Assembly: GCA_965234325.1 (NCBI GenBank)
Contig: OZ248407.1
Coordinates: 186,001 to 250,000 of the forward strand
From: Limnohabitans kasalickyi
Lineage (GTDB): Bacteria; Pseudomonadota; Gammaproteobacteria; Burkholderiales; Burkholderiaceae_C
Reading direction: 5' to 3'
Length of the DNA stretch: 64,000 nucleotides
Positions 8,822-17,407 of the stretch are shown piece by piece (the first letter of the stretch is position 1; each line of letters starts with the position of its first letter). The notes under the pieces are model-generated. The model did not search any database, was not told the DNA's origin, and worked only from the letters and a program-made list of their open reading frames with translations. The translations under genes and the position numbers were made by a program.

Positions 8822-10578
8822 ACGCCGATCAACTCAGCCGGTTCATCGCTGGCCATCACCTGTTGCGCCCATCCTTGCAAACGTGAGGCATCGGCGCGCA
8901 ACACTTCTTGCTTTACCACCAAGATTTGGGTGGGGTGCATCGAGAAGCTTCGCAACCCTAAACCCAACAACAAACGCGTGAGCGACGGGTCGCCCGCCAT
9001 CTCACCACACACACTCACGCCTTTGCCCTGGGCTCGACATTCAGCAATGGTGTCTGCCACCAAGCGCAACACCGCAGGGTGCAATGGGTCGTACAAATGC
9101 GCCACCGACTCGTCTGCACGGTCGATGGCCAAGGTGTATTGAATCAAGTCGTTGGTGCCGATGGACAAAAAGTCGAAGTGGCGCAAGAACATCTTCACGC
9201 TCAACGCAGCTGCTGGAATTTCAATCATCGCGCCAACCTTGAGAGGTCCAAACGCCACACCTCGTACATCCAGCTGCGCGCGCGCTTGGTCCAGCAAGGC
9301 AAAGGTCTGTTTGATCTCGCGGGCATGCGCCAGCATTGGGATCAGCAAATTCACTTGCCCAAAAGCCGCCGCACGCAAAATCGCGCGCAACTGCGTCAAA
9401 AACATGGCAGGGTCGGCCAAGCTCCAGCGGATGGCGCGCAGCCCCAGGGCTGGGTTCAAGTGTGTGTCTTCTTTGTGCGCACGTTCCAAGGGCTTGTCGG
9501 CGCCAATGTCCACGGTGCGAATGGTCACGGGCAAGCCTTGCATGCCTTCTACGGCGCGGCGATAGGCCTGAAACTGCTCTTCTTCGTCAGGCAATGCGCC
9601 CACGCGCCCCATGAACAAAAACTCACTGCGAAACAAGCCCACACCCACCGCGCCCACGGCCAATGCGGCAGGCGCATCTTCTGGCATTTCGATGTTGGCC
9701 AACAGCTCTACGCGTTGATCGTCCATCGTCACAGCGGGCGTATGGCGCAAGCGTGAAAGTCGTTCGCGCTCTAATTCGGCTTGGCGTTTTTTGAAGCCGT
9801 ATTCCGCCAAGATGATGGAGGACGGGTTGACGATCACCACGCCCGCATCACCGTCAATGATGATCCAGTCGTCCTGGCGCACCAATTGGCTGGCGGTCCG
9901 TGCACCGACCACGGCAGGAATATCCAAACTGCGTGCCACGATGGCGGTGTGCGAGGTCTTTCCGCCCACATCGGTCACGAAGCCGGTGAACACGCTTTGC
10001 TTGAATTGCAACATGTCGGCTGGCGACAAATCGTGCGCCACCAGCACCAAAGGGACGTCCAAGTCGTCATCGAGTTGCAGGTCTTGTTGGCGGGCTGAGG
10101 CGGCACGCTTTGGCGACGCTTGAGGCACCACATGCGGCACGCCCTTGATGTGGCGCAGCATGCGCTCGACCACTTGCTCTAAGTCGCCCTTCCGTTCACG
10201 CAAGTAAGCGTCGTCCATCTCGTCAAACTGGCGGGCCACGACATCCAGCTGTGAGGCTAACGCCCACTCAGCGTTGTAGAGCCGGTCTTTAACCCATTGG
10301 CTCACACCATCGGCCAGCATTTCGTCTTGTAAGAGCATCAAATGCACCTCAAGAATCGCAGCTAACTCTGGGGGCGAATCTTTGGGTAACGTGTCGTGCA
10401 GTTGCTGCAACTCATGCAACACCGCATCACGGGCTTGGGCCAAGCGAAGCAACTCTGCAGGAATTTGCGTTTCTTCAATGAAGTAATGGGCGACATCCAC
10501 CCGACTGGATGCCACCAGTACCGCACGCCCAATGGCAATACCGCGCGCAACTGCAAGACCGTGGATGGAGAAGGTCAT
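8818..10578 (-). CDS. ptsI: PTS enzyme I (phosphoenolpyruvate-protein phosphotransferase)
   Basis: Takes phosphate from phosphoenolpyruvate and passes it to HPr. The protein has 586 residues in the normal domain order: an HPr-binding helical part, the phosphohistidine domain with GGKTSHTAIVAR near residue 200, and a C-terminal PEP-binding barrel with RSEFLFMGR and the signature EIPAAALSV...FLSIGTNDLIQY. It lies 8 bp downstream of the HPr gene. No EIIB or EIIC permease gene is visible in this window, so a regulatory role is likely, as described for the incomplete PTS of related Burkholderiales. Confidence 0.96.
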   Translation of the reverse strand: MTFSIHGLAVARGIAIGRAVLVASSRVDVAHYFIEETQIPAELLRLAQARDAVLHELQQLHDTLPKDSPPELAAILEVHLMLLQDEMLADGVSQWVKDRLYNAEWALASQLDVVARQFDEMDDAYLRERKGDLEQVVERMLRHIKGVPHVVPQASPKRAASARQQDLQLDDDLDVPLVLVAHDLSPADMLQFKQSVFTGFVTDVGGKTSHTAIVARSLDIPAVVGARTASQLVRQDDWIIIDGDAGVVIVNPSSIILAEYGFKKRQAELERERLSRLRHTPAVTMDDQRVELLANIEMPEDAPAALAVGAVGVGLFRSEFLFMGRVGALPDEEEQFQAYRRAVEGMQGLPVTIRTVDIGADKPLERAHKEDTHLNPALGLRAIRWSLADPAMFLTQLRAILRAAAFGQVNLLIPMLAHAREIKQTFALLDQARAQLDVRGVAFGPLKVGAMIEIPAAALSVKMFLRHFDFLSIGTNDLIQYTLAIDRADESVAHLYDPLHPAVLRLVADTIAECRAQGKGVSVCGEMAGDPSLTRLLLGLGLRSFSMHPTQILVVKQEVLRADASRLQGWAQQVMASDEPAELIGV

Positions 10579-10586
10579 GGCGTCGC

Positions 10587-10856
10587 TTACTCGCCTTCGC
10601 CGAACTTGTCGTTGATCAAGGCCAACAATCCGCTCATGGCTTCTTGCTCTTGGGTGCCATCCGTCTCAAGTTCGACTTCGCTGCCAATGCCAGCAGCCAG
10701 CATCATGACGCCCATGATGCTTTTGGCATTCACGCGGCGCTCACCCTTGCTGATCCAGACTTCGCATGGAAAACTACCCGCGAGTTTGGTGAGCTTGGCT
10801 GAGGCACGGGCATGCAGGCCCAATTTATTGATGATGGTCGTGGTGGTTTTGATCAT
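10587..10856 (-). CDS. ptsH: HPr phosphocarrier protein
   Basis: Relays phosphate between enzyme I and EIIA. The 89-residue protein has the phosphorylatable His15 in NKLGLHARAS and the regulatory Ser46 in NAKSIMGVMML, the site used by HPr kinase. The ATG at 10854-10856 lies inside the 3' end of the EIIA gene (32-bp overlap), which suggests translational coupling. Length and motif spacing are canonical. Confidence 0.96.
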   Translation of the reverse strand: MIKTTTTIINKLGLHARASAKLTKLAGSFPCEVWISKGERRVNAKSIMGVMMLAAGIGSEVELETDGTQEQEAMSGLLALINDKFGEGE

Positions 10857-11274
10857 GGATTCGACGGTTTTGATTTTGAGGAGCCGTGATGCCCACTTGC
10901 ATCACACCTTGGGTGCCGCCTACCAGGGCGCGCGTGACCAATGCTTCTAAAGATTCATGGCGGTAGCACACCGCCCTGTAAAGCATGGGCAAATTGACAC
11001 CTGCAATGAGCTTGGCGTTGCCATGGTGAGTGACCAGCTTTTGGGCCACATTGGCGGGGGTTCCGCCAAAGATATCGGTCAGCACCAACAGGCCTTCGCC
11101 TTGCGCATCGCCCAAGGCTTGGTGTGCTTGCGCCAAGGTGTCTTCCGGCTGCGTGTTGGGCAACACATCCAGTGCAATCACGGTCGCCGCGCACTCGGGG
11201 TACACATGCAAGGCACAGTCGCGCAAGGCGCTTGCCAAAGGTGCATGGGCGATGATCAGAATGCGTTGGGTCAT
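10825..11274 (-). CDS. PTS EIIA component, mannose family
   Basis: Cytoplasmic phospho-acceptor of the mannose-type EIIA fold. It has 149 residues with the phosphorylatable His10 in ILIIAHAPLASAL and the conserved stretch GLLVLTDIFGGTPANVA. No cognate EIIB/C/D is encoded nearby, so it probably acts as a regulator rather than a sugar transporter; this is inference. The last dozen residues are histidine-rich (IHDQNHHDHHQ). They are encoded where the gene runs into the start of ptsH, so they may be a by-product of the overlap. Confidence 0.92.
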   Translation of the reverse strand: MTQRILIIAHAPLASALRDCALHVYPECAATVIALDVLPNTQPEDTLAQAHQALGDAQGEGLLVLTDIFGGTPANVAQKLVTHHGNAKLIAGVNLPMLYRAVCYRHESLEALVTRALVGGTQGVMQVGITAPQNQNRRIHDQNHHDHHQ

Positions 11275-11316
11275 AAGGTCTGCGGGCGCACGTTTAGAAA
11301 GTCTAGTCCTGCATTA

Positions 11317-12564
11317 TCAAGCGTCTGATTTGTGCTTTAAAAAATAGCCATAAGACAGCAAGCAACTGACCAAGAAGACAGCCATGGCAGCCCGAAACGC
11401 GATGGGCTCAGCATAGCCTGCGTCCCGAAAGCCATCGATCATCAGACCCATGCCCCACTGCACCACAAACACGCCCAAGAACAACACCAAGTTGTAGGCA
11501 GACAACGCGCGTCCAGCTACGGCAGGTGCAAACGCCATGCCCACCGCAGGCTGAGCCAGTGAGACAAAAGAACTGCTGATGCAAAACAGCGCCCAAGACA
11601 GCGCGCCCGCATCAACGCCTGCGGCCACGATGTAAATTTGAACCAAGAAATTCAGGGGCACGCCCCACGTCATCAGCTTGTTGGCATTCAAACCACGCGC
11701 ATACAACGACGGCGTCACGAGGCCCCAGACCAAAAACGTGAACAGCATGCAAACGTTGATCCAAAACAAACCCGTGGCCGCTTCCAAGGCGCTGTAACCC
11801 GCCACCTTGACCATCCAAGGCCCAGCCCACAGCGTTTGCATCGCAATCAAGCCGCCGTAGTTGAAAAAACCCATCGGTGTCAGGCTGCGAAAGTAGGGGT
11901 GTCGCCAAACTTGGGCATAGCTGGCCAAGATGCCCTCCTTGGCCGCAACCGCTGGTGCTGTTGACGCGTCGATCGCAGGTTCAGGCAGACGCCAACGCGG
12001 GACACGCCACGCCATCAACGCCATCGACAGCAACACCAGCAAGGCCAAGCCCACAAAAATCCAGCGCCAACCCACGACAGGCAGCAACCACTGCACCGGC
12101 AACGTAGACGCCAACATGCCAAATGAGCCCGTCATCAGCATCCAAGAGTTGGCGCGTTGCTGGTTGTCCTGCACCAACCAACGGCGGTATCCCGTCAACG
12201 GCGCCATCAAACAGGCGCTCACGCCCACGCCAATGAGTACGCGGGACAACAGCAAACCCATAAAACCATCGGCCCACGCAAAGGCCAAGCTCCCCAGAAC
12301 AGCCACGCCTAAGAAACTCAACACGACTTTTTTAGGCCCATGGCTGTCGAGCCATCGTCCCATCGGCAATTGCGTCAACGAAAAGCCTAAAAAATAGCCC
12401 CCTGCCAACAAGCCCAAATCACGTGCTTGAAGACCAAACTCTGCCGACAAGGTGGGTGACAACGTGGCAGTTATGGCCCTTAGCAAAGCAGATAAAAAGT
12501 AGGCGCTGGCGAAGGCCACAAAGACCCACACAGCGGTGCGACGCGGCAACAAATCGTTGGTCAT
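11317..12564 (-). CDS. Major facilitator superfamily transporter
   Basis: Secondary transporter of 415 residues with about 12 hydrophobic segments in two halves. The loop between helices 2 and 3 carries the MFS-type motif LPMGRWLDSHGPKKV. The substrate cannot be told from sequence; this subgroup of Burkholderiales MFS proteins is mostly uncharacterised. Its ATG overlaps the TGA of the upstream lipoprotein gene as ATGA (12561-12564), so the two are translationally coupled. It precedes the EIIA gene by 42 bp, so it may share a transcript with the PTS genes. Confidence 0.88.
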   Translation of the reverse strand: MTNDLLPRRTAVWVFVAFASAYFLSALLRAITATLSPTLSAEFGLQARDLGLLAGGYFLGFSLTQLPMGRWLDSHGPKKVVLSFLGVAVLGSLAFAWADGFMGLLLSRVLIGVGVSACLMAPLTGYRRWLVQDNQQRANSWMLMTGSFGMLASTLPVQWLLPVVGWRWIFVGLALLVLLSMALMAWRVPRWRLPEPAIDASTAPAVAAKEGILASYAQVWRHPYFRSLTPMGFFNYGGLIAMQTLWAGPWMVKVAGYSALEAATGLFWINVCMLFTFLVWGLVTPSLYARGLNANKLMTWGVPLNFLVQIYIVAAGVDAGALSWALFCISSSFVSLAQPAVGMAFAPAVAGRALSAYNLVLFLGVFVVQWGMGLMIDGFRDAGYAEPIAFRAAMAVFLVSCLLSYGYFLKHKSDA

Positions 12565-13097
12565 GGCAGTTTAATTCCTGAGAAGTATTCATCGGCCACG
12601 GCACCCAACTTTGAGGCCTGCGGCTTGCCGTAAACGGCGGCTTGATACACCTTGCCGTCACGCACAAACCACACCCATTGCACATGGTGTGACTCGGTCT
12701 TGACCACAGTTTGCACCGGAATAGGCAGCGCGTCTGCCCCACGCAGGGTCCATGTTTGTTCGGGCACTTCTGCGGCGGCAGCACCCAAAGGCGCCAAACT
12801 GGCCAAGCGCCATGCGGCCATGGCTTCTGCGGGCGTGATGTCTGCAGGGAGCGTCATTTGTCCCAAGGTGAATTGCATATCACTCGCTTCGCAGCCACGC
12901 ATTTGCAAACTTGCCACCACATCTCGCGGCCCCGATTTCAAAGTGACATCGCGCTGGCCTGTGTCAGGCTTGCAAGGCATGAGCACGTTGACAATGCCGT
13001 CGTCAAAACGCACGTCACGCCAATTCAAAGCCGGCGTGCAACCGAGCCAACTTGTCACGAACGCACTGAACACCACGAATTTCCACATTTTTCTCAT
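12561..13097 (-). CDS. Putative lipoprotein of unknown function
   Basis: Not recognised beyond its export signal. From the chosen start (MRKMWKFVVFSAF) there is a short basic n-region, a hydrophobic core and a lipobox-like VTSWLGC, giving a mature protein of about 160 residues. Several in-frame ATGs lie upstream (longest frame to 13178) and none has a convincing Shine-Dalgarno, so the exact start is uncertain. The mature part holds a few cysteines and ends in a region resembling periplasmic small proteins. It is coupled to the MFS gene by an ATGA overlap, suggesting a joint role at the envelope. Confidence 0.7.
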   Translation of the reverse strand: MRKMWKFVVFSAFVTSWLGCTPALNWRDVRFDDGIVNVLMPCKPDTGQRDVTLKSGPRDVVASLQMRGCEASDMQFTLGQMTLPADITPAEAMAAWRLASLAPLGAAAAEVPEQTWTLRGADALPIPVQTVVKTESHHVQWVWFVRDGKVYQAAVYGKPQASKLGAVADEYFSGIKLP

Positions 13098-13197
13098 GCG
13101 GTTCATTATCGGTCTCATGCGCATGAAGGGCATGCGCAGCGACAGGGTGTCACTTGCATGTCGGCTGTGAGGTGTCACTTATCAGACAATTCGGTCT

Positions 13198-14445
13198 ATG
13201 AACTCACTCGACGGCATCCGCATCCTAGATTTATCACGCGTCTTAGCAGGGCCTTGGTGCACCCAAACCTTGGCAGACCTCGGCGCAGACGTCATCAAAA
13301 TTGAACGTCCAGGCGCGGGCGATGACACCCGAAGCTGGGGCCCGCCCTTTTTAAAAGACGTGAACGGCACCGACACACGCGATGCAGCTTATTACCTCGG
13401 CGCTAACCGCAACAAACGCTCGGTGACCTGCGACATTTCCACGCCTCAAGGGCAAGCGCTGATTCGTGAGTTGTTGAAGTCGTGCCATGTGTTCATTGAA
13501 AACTTCAAAGTCGGCGACATGGCTCGCTACGGCTTGGACTACAACAGCCTCATCGCCCTCAACCCCAGTTTGGTGTACTGCAGCGTGACGGGATTTGGCC
13601 AAACTGGCCCTTACCGCGAACGCGCCGGCTATGACTATGCGGTACAGGGCATTGGCGGTTTGATGAGCATCACGGGCGAACGCGATGACTTGGGTGGCGG
13701 TCCACAAAAAGTGGGGGTCGCTGTGGCCGATTTGTTCACGGGCATGTACGCCACCGTGGCTATATTGGCCGCGTTGCGCCACGCTGAAAAAACCGGCCAA
13801 GGCCAACAAGTGGACATGGCCTTGCTTGACACCCAAGTCGCCATGCTTGCCAACTTAGGCGCCAATTATTTGGTCTCAGGTAAAAAAGAGGGTAAGGTGC
13901 CCGGTCGGGCTGGCAACGCGCATCAAAACATCGTGCCCTACCAAGTGTTTGAAGTCGCTCCCATGCCCGACGGCACCAAAGACCATCTGATCTTGGCGGT
14001 TGGAAACGATGGCCAGTATGCAAAATTCTGCGCTGTTGCAAACCGCCCTGACTTGGCGAGCGATCCACGGTTTGTCAAAAATGCAGACCGCGTGCGTCAT
14101 CGCGCCGTTTTGGTACCGATTCTGGAAACTGTGATGCTGTCCCGCAGTAAATCAGATTGGCTTGAAGCGTTAGAGGCTGCCAAAGTACCCTGTGGCGCGA
14201 TCAACAACCTGGCCGAAGTATTTGCCGATCCGCATATCCAAGCCCGAGATATGGTGCGTACTTGGGCACATCCATTGGCTGGCTCTGTTGAATTGGTCGC
14301 CAGCCCGATGAAGCTGAGCGTGACGCCCGTCCGTCAAGACATCACACCTCCTACCTTGGGTCAGCATACCGACGAGGTTCTGGAAGAGGTGCTGAATTTG
14401 GATGCGTCGGCCATTGCGGCTTTGCGCCATCAGCAAGTGATTTAA
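13198..14445 (+). CDS. CaiB/BaiF family (family III) CoA-transferase
   Basis: Transfers coenzyme A between carboxylic acids. The 415-residue protein has the N-terminal family signature RILDLSRVLAGPWCTQTLAD and the stretch VKIERPGAGDDTR (here VIKIERPGAGDDTR). The likely catalytic aspartate is in VDMALLDTQVAML. The substrate pair cannot be predicted. It is divergent from the lipoprotein/MFS genes, with only about 100 bp between start codons, and is followed by a strong terminator, so it is probably a single-gene transcript. Confidence 0.93.
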   Translation: MNSLDGIRILDLSRVLAGPWCTQTLADLGADVIKIERPGAGDDTRSWGPPFLKDVNGTDTRDAAYYLGANRNKRSVTCDISTPQGQALIRELLKSCHVFIENFKVGDMARYGLDYNSLIALNPSLVYCSVTGFGQTGPYRERAGYDYAVQGIGGLMSITGERDDLGGGPQKVGVAVADLFTGMYATVAILAALRHAEKTGQGQQVDMALLDTQVAMLANLGANYLVSGKKEGKVPGRAGNAHQNIVPYQVFEVAPMPDGTKDHLILAVGNDGQYAKFCAVANRPDLASDPRFVKNADRVRHRAVLVPILETVMLSRSKSDWLEALEAAKVPCGAINNLAEVFADPHIQARDMVRTWAHPLAGSVELVASPMKLSVTPVRQDITPPTLGQHTDEVLEEVLNLDASAIAALRHQQVI

Positions 14446-14467
14446 TTTCCGTCTTAACGTCAACGTG

Positions 14468-14503
14468 AAATCGGGGCACGTTCAAAGAACAGTGCCCCGA
14501 TTT
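14468..14503 (+). terminator. Rho-independent terminator after the CoA-transferase gene
   Basis: A perfect 12-bp stem (arms 14468-14479 and 14492-14503, GC-rich core CGGGGCAC) with a 12-nt loop is followed by a short T-rich run. It starts 22 bp after the CoA-transferase stop and may also serve the convergent cytochrome gene. Confidence 0.75.
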
Positions 14504-14547
14504 CTTGATTGCATTTCTGCGATGAGTTTTAACTACGACGCATGAAT

Positions 14548-15000
14548 TTATTTGCTTCTGAAGTCGTCGTGGCACGACTTGCAGGTACCTGCTGTCGCAT
14601 TGAAGGCTGCTTTGAAGGCATCCTCTCTGCCAGTCTTAGCTGCTGCGGCTAATTTGACCGACTCGCTTTGTAATTTATCGGCAGCTTCTTTGAATTTGGC
14701 GGCTTGCGTCCAAATTTCAGGCTTCGCTTTCGTGTCGCCTTGATCAGTACCCTCGCCATAAGCAGCCCAAGGCAACTTGGCCATGCTGGCCACGATGTCA
14801 GCATTCGCCGCAGCAGCTTGTGCATCAAACGGGGCTTTGCCTTGTGCCATGGCACCCAAGCGGCCAAAATGGGCAGCCATCACCGTAAAGCTAGCTTTGC
14901 GGTACTTGATGGCATCTTCTGCTTTGGCAAATTGAGCTGCAGCTGGAACACTGAGCGCCGCACAGCTGACAGCGATCAAGGTCAAAAGCATTTTTTTCAT
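14548..15000 (-). CDS. Cytochrome c556 / c-prime family
   Basis: Periplasmic class II c-type cytochrome. A signal peptide (MKKMLLTLIAVSCAALSVPAAAQ) is followed by a four-helix-bundle-type mature region. The single haem motif CKSCH lies at the extreme C-terminus (Cys140, Cys143, His144 of 150), as typical for the family. Divergently, 103 bp away, lies a cytochrome b561 gene, so the two may exchange electrons across the membrane; this is inferred from context. Confidence 0.93.
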   Translation of the reverse strand: MKKMLLTLIAVSCAALSVPAAAQFAKAEDAIKYRKASFTVMAAHFGRLGAMAQGKAPFDAQAAAANADIVASMAKLPWAAYGEGTDQGDTKAKPEIWTQAAKFKEAADKLQSESVKLAAAAKTGREDAFKAAFNATAGTCKSCHDDFRSK

Positions 15001-15103
15001 GGGAGTCGGTCCTTCGTAGATTTAAAAAATTAGAATGAGTTCTTGCGATGTCGAGTTTACGTACTTTATGTGTCGCTGTCTTTTTTGATGACAAAGGTCT
15101 GCC

Positions 15104-15787
15104 ATGTCAAAACCCCCACGTTTAGAAACTGTTCGAATTTGGGATTTGCCCACGCGGGTTTTTCATCTGGCCCTTCTCTTACTTATCGCCGGTATGTACA
15201 TCACAGGGGATGAGGGTGAGGATTTGATGCGTTTCCACTTTTTTTTTGGCTACGCCCTATTGACGCTGATTTTTTTCCGTCTTATTTGGGGTTTTGTCGG
15301 TGGTTATTGGTCACGCTTTACACACTTTGTGCCGACACCTCGTCGATTGATGCATTACCTGATGACGCTACGTTCTCATCGCAATGAACCTACCGTTGGC
15401 CACAACCCTCTTGGTGCGCTCTCTGTGCTTGCATTAATTTTCGTCGTCTTGTTACAAGTCGTCACCGGCTTTTGCAGTGATAACGAAATTGCATCAGCTG
15501 GCCCATGGACTGCGCTGATCTCGAGCAAGTGGGTGGGATGGGCCACGCAATATCACACGGAAATTGGTCAAGTCTTGTTGCTTCTGTTAATCGGCTTGCA
15601 TGTTGTGTCGGTGTTGTTTTATAAATTTTTCAAACATGAAGATTTGATCGTTCCCATGATCAAGGGTGATAAATCTTTACCTTTGGAGACGATCCCTTCA
15701 ATAGACAACACCGCTACCCGCTGTGTTGCTTTGTTCGTTCTGTCTTGCTGTGCTTATTTGGTTTATCGTTTGGTCAATCTCACTTGA
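15104..15787 (+). CDS. Cytochrome b561-type membrane protein
   Basis: Inner-membrane dihaem b cytochrome. The 227 residues contain the N-terminal motif VRIWDLPTRVFHLALLL with a probable haem-ligand histidine, further histidines in DLMRFHFFFGY, YHTEIGQ and GLHVVSVLFYK, and four to five hydrophobic helices. This family often donates electrons to, or accepts them from, small periplasmic cytochromes c, matching the divergent c556 gene. An AAAGGT ribosome-binding site precedes the ATG, and a terminator follows. Confidence 0.92.
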   Translation: MSKPPRLETVRIWDLPTRVFHLALLLLIAGMYITGDEGEDLMRFHFFFGYALLTLIFFRLIWGFVGGYWSRFTHFVPTPRRLMHYLMTLRSHRNEPTVGHNPLGALSVLALIFVVLLQVVTGFCSDNEIASAGPWTALISSKWVGWATQYHTEIGQVLLLLLIGLHVVSVLFYKFFKHEDLIVPMIKGDKSLPLETIPSIDNTATRCVALFVLSCCAYLVYRLVNLT

Positions 15788-15811
15788 CTACAGAACGCCG
15801 ACACCCATAAA

Positions 15812-15840
15812 AAAGCCGCGCTTTAAGCGCGGCTTTCTTT
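15812..15840 (+). terminator. Rho-independent terminator after cytochrome b561
   Basis: A 10-bp perfect stem (15812-15821 with 15827-15836, core GCCGCGC) with a 5-nt loop, then a T-rich tail. An A-run precedes the stem, so it could also stop transcripts of the convergent peroxiredoxin gene. Confidence 0.85.
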
Positions 15841-15886
15841 TGAATCAGCTAGCCTAAATGGCTTGCTGTTTCCCTGAGCTAGACTT

Positions 15887-16393
15887 TTACCCCTTCGCTT
15901 GTGCCAGCAATGTGGCGGCGTCGCTGATTTCGAATTTACCAGGTCCTTCGTTGTTCAACGCCACGACCTTGCCATCTTTGACCAACATGGAGTAACGGTT
16001 GCTGCGTAAGCCCATGCCACGCGCTGTCAAATCAAGGGTCAAACCTGTTGCCTTGGCAAAATCAGCACTGCCATCGGCCAGCATACGTACTTTACCGCCA
16101 ACTTTTTGGTCACGCGCCCAAGCGCCCATCACGAATGCGTCGTTCACGCTCAGACACCAGATTTCGTGCACACCAGCTGCTTTGAAGGCTTCAAAGTTCT
16201 CAACATAGCCTGGAACGTGCTTGGCGGAGCAAGTCGGTGTAAATGCGCCTGGCAATGCAAACAAAGCGATGGTTTTACCGGCGCTGGATTTGGCCACGTC
16301 AACGGCATTTGGACCGATGCTGCAACCTTCGCCCTCAACTTCTGAATATTCCATCAGCGTAGTTTGGGGAAGTGTGTCTCCGACTTTGATCAT
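15887..16393 (-). CDS. Peroxiredoxin, Prx5 subfamily
   Basis: Thiol peroxidase reducing hydrogen and alkyl peroxides in the cytoplasm. The 168-residue protein has the peroxidatic cysteine at Cys55 in GAFTPTCSAKHVPGYV and the family segment NDAFVMGAWARDQ. The ATG is preceded by an AGGAGC Shine-Dalgarno. It lies downstream of the ribosomal operon but behind a strong terminator, so it is probably transcribed separately. The resolving partner (glutaredoxin or thioredoxin) cannot be told. Confidence 0.93.
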   Translation of the reverse strand: MIKVGDTLPQTTLMEYSEVEGEGCSIGPNAVDVAKSSAGKTIALFALPGAFTPTCSAKHVPGYVENFEAFKAAGVHEIWCLSVNDAFVMGAWARDQKVGGKVRMLADGSADFAKATGLTLDLTARGMGLRSNRYSMLVKDGKVVALNNEGPGKFEISDAATLLAQAKG

Positions 16394-16424
16394 GGTGGCT
16401 CCTAAAAATGAACATTACAAAAAG

Positions 16425-16453
16425 AAAAACGACCCACATTGTGGGTCGTTTTT
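16425..16453 (-). terminator. Terminator at the end of the S10 operon
   Basis: A perfect 9-bp stem (16429-16437 with 16441-16449, core CGACCCAC) is flanked by A-runs on one side and T-runs on the other, so it can work in both directions. On the minus strand it follows rpsQ by about 35 bp. It marks the end of the ribosomal cluster and separates it from the peroxiredoxin gene. Confidence 0.85.
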
Positions 16454-16485
16454 CAGGACTTTGCAGGACCGAGGTCCCAAAAGCT

Positions 16486-16755
16486 TTAAACCGCAGCGGC
16501 CTTCTCGACCAAACGGGTTGCAACCCAGTTTTTGGTCTTCGAAATTGGCTTGCTTTCGGTAATCTCGATCACGTCGCCCAAGTGATATTCACCTGTTTCG
16601 TCGTGAGCGTGATATTTGCTCGACTTAGCCACGATCTTGCCGTAGAGCGCGTGTTTCACACGACGCTCGACCAGCACGGTCACGGTTTTAGCACGTTTGT
16701 CACTGACCACCTTGCCGATCAAGGTGCGTTTGAGGGATTTTTTAGCTTCCGTCAT
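16486..16755 (-). CDS. rpsQ: 30S ribosomal protein S17
   Basis: Small-subunit protein binding 16S rRNA near the 5' domain. It has 89 residues, with the family core RTLIGKVVSDKRAKTVTVLV and YHAHDETGEYHLGDVIEI. It is the last gene of the cluster here and is followed by a terminator; the spc-operon genes that follow it in E. coli (rplN, rplX and onward) are not present next to it. Confidence 0.97.
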   Translation of the reverse strand: MTEAKKSLKRTLIGKVVSDKRAKTVTVLVERRVKHALYGKIVAKSSKYHAHDETGEYHLGDVIEITESKPISKTKNWVATRLVEKAAAV

Positions 16756-16764
16756 GTTTGCTCC

Positions 16765-16971
16765 TTAAGCTTCCGGTGTTGCAGCGGCTTGCTTTTCAGC
16801 AAGAATTGTTTTAGCACGGGCAATACTGCGACGTGTAGAACGCAGTTGTGACGTGTTATTGAGTTGTTGCGTGCCTTTTTGCATGCGCAGACCAAAATGG
16901 GCCTTTTGCAGCTCTTTGACTTCGGCTTCGATGCCAGCAACGTCTTTTTGGCGCAGTTCAGCAGCTTTCAT
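16765..16971 (-). CDS. rpmC: 50S ribosomal protein L29
   Basis: Large-subunit protein near the polypeptide exit tunnel. The 68 residues begin MKAAELRQKDVAGIEAEVKE and contain the family region FGLRMQKGTQQLNNTSQLR with the usual helix-turn-helix hairpin. It lies between rplP and rpsQ, as in the standard S10 operon order. Confidence 0.96.
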   Translation of the reverse strand: MKAAELRQKDVAGIEAEVKELQKAHFGLRMQKGTQQLNNTSQLRSTRRSIARAKTILAEKQAAATPEA

Positions 16972-16988
16972 TTCTTATCTCTCCTGAA

Positions 16989-17405
16989 TTACTGGCCGAT
17001 CATGCGAGCCACGAATGTGGTACGCAAGGGCAACTTTGCAGCGGCCAGACGGAATGCTTCACGGGCCAACTCTTCTGGAACGCCTACGATTTCGTAGAGA
17101 ACCTTACCGGGTTGGATTTCAGCCACGTAGTACTCGGGGTTACCTTTACCGTTACCCATACGCACTTCAGCAGGCTTTTGGGAGATCGGCTTGTCAGGGA
17201 ACACGCGAATCCAGATACGACCGCCACGCTTCACGTGACGCGAGATCGCACGACGTGCGGCCTCAATTTGACGAGCCGTTAGACGACCGCGATCAGTTGA
17301 CTTGAGACCGAAGTCACCGAACGCCACTGTGTTGCCACGGGTAGCGATGCCGGTGTTGCGGCCTTTTTGTTCTTTGCGGTATTTACGGCGTGCTGGTTGC
17401 AGCAT
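16989..17405 (-). CDS. rplP: 50S ribosomal protein L16
   Basis: Large-subunit protein close to the A-site tRNA elbow. The 138-residue sequence begins MLQPARRKYRKEQKGRNTG and contains RRAISRHVKRGGRIWIRVFP and GKGNPEYYVAEIQPG. Length and neighbours (rpsC, rpmC) are canonical. Confidence 0.98.
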   Translation of the reverse strand: MLQPARRKYRKEQKGRNTGIATRGNTVAFGDFGLKSTDRGRLTARQIEAARRAISRHVKRGGRIWIRVFPDKPISQKPAEVRMGNGKGNPEYYVAEIQPGKVLYEIVGVPEELAREAFRLAAAKLPLRTTFVARMIGQ

Positions 17406-17407
17406 GC

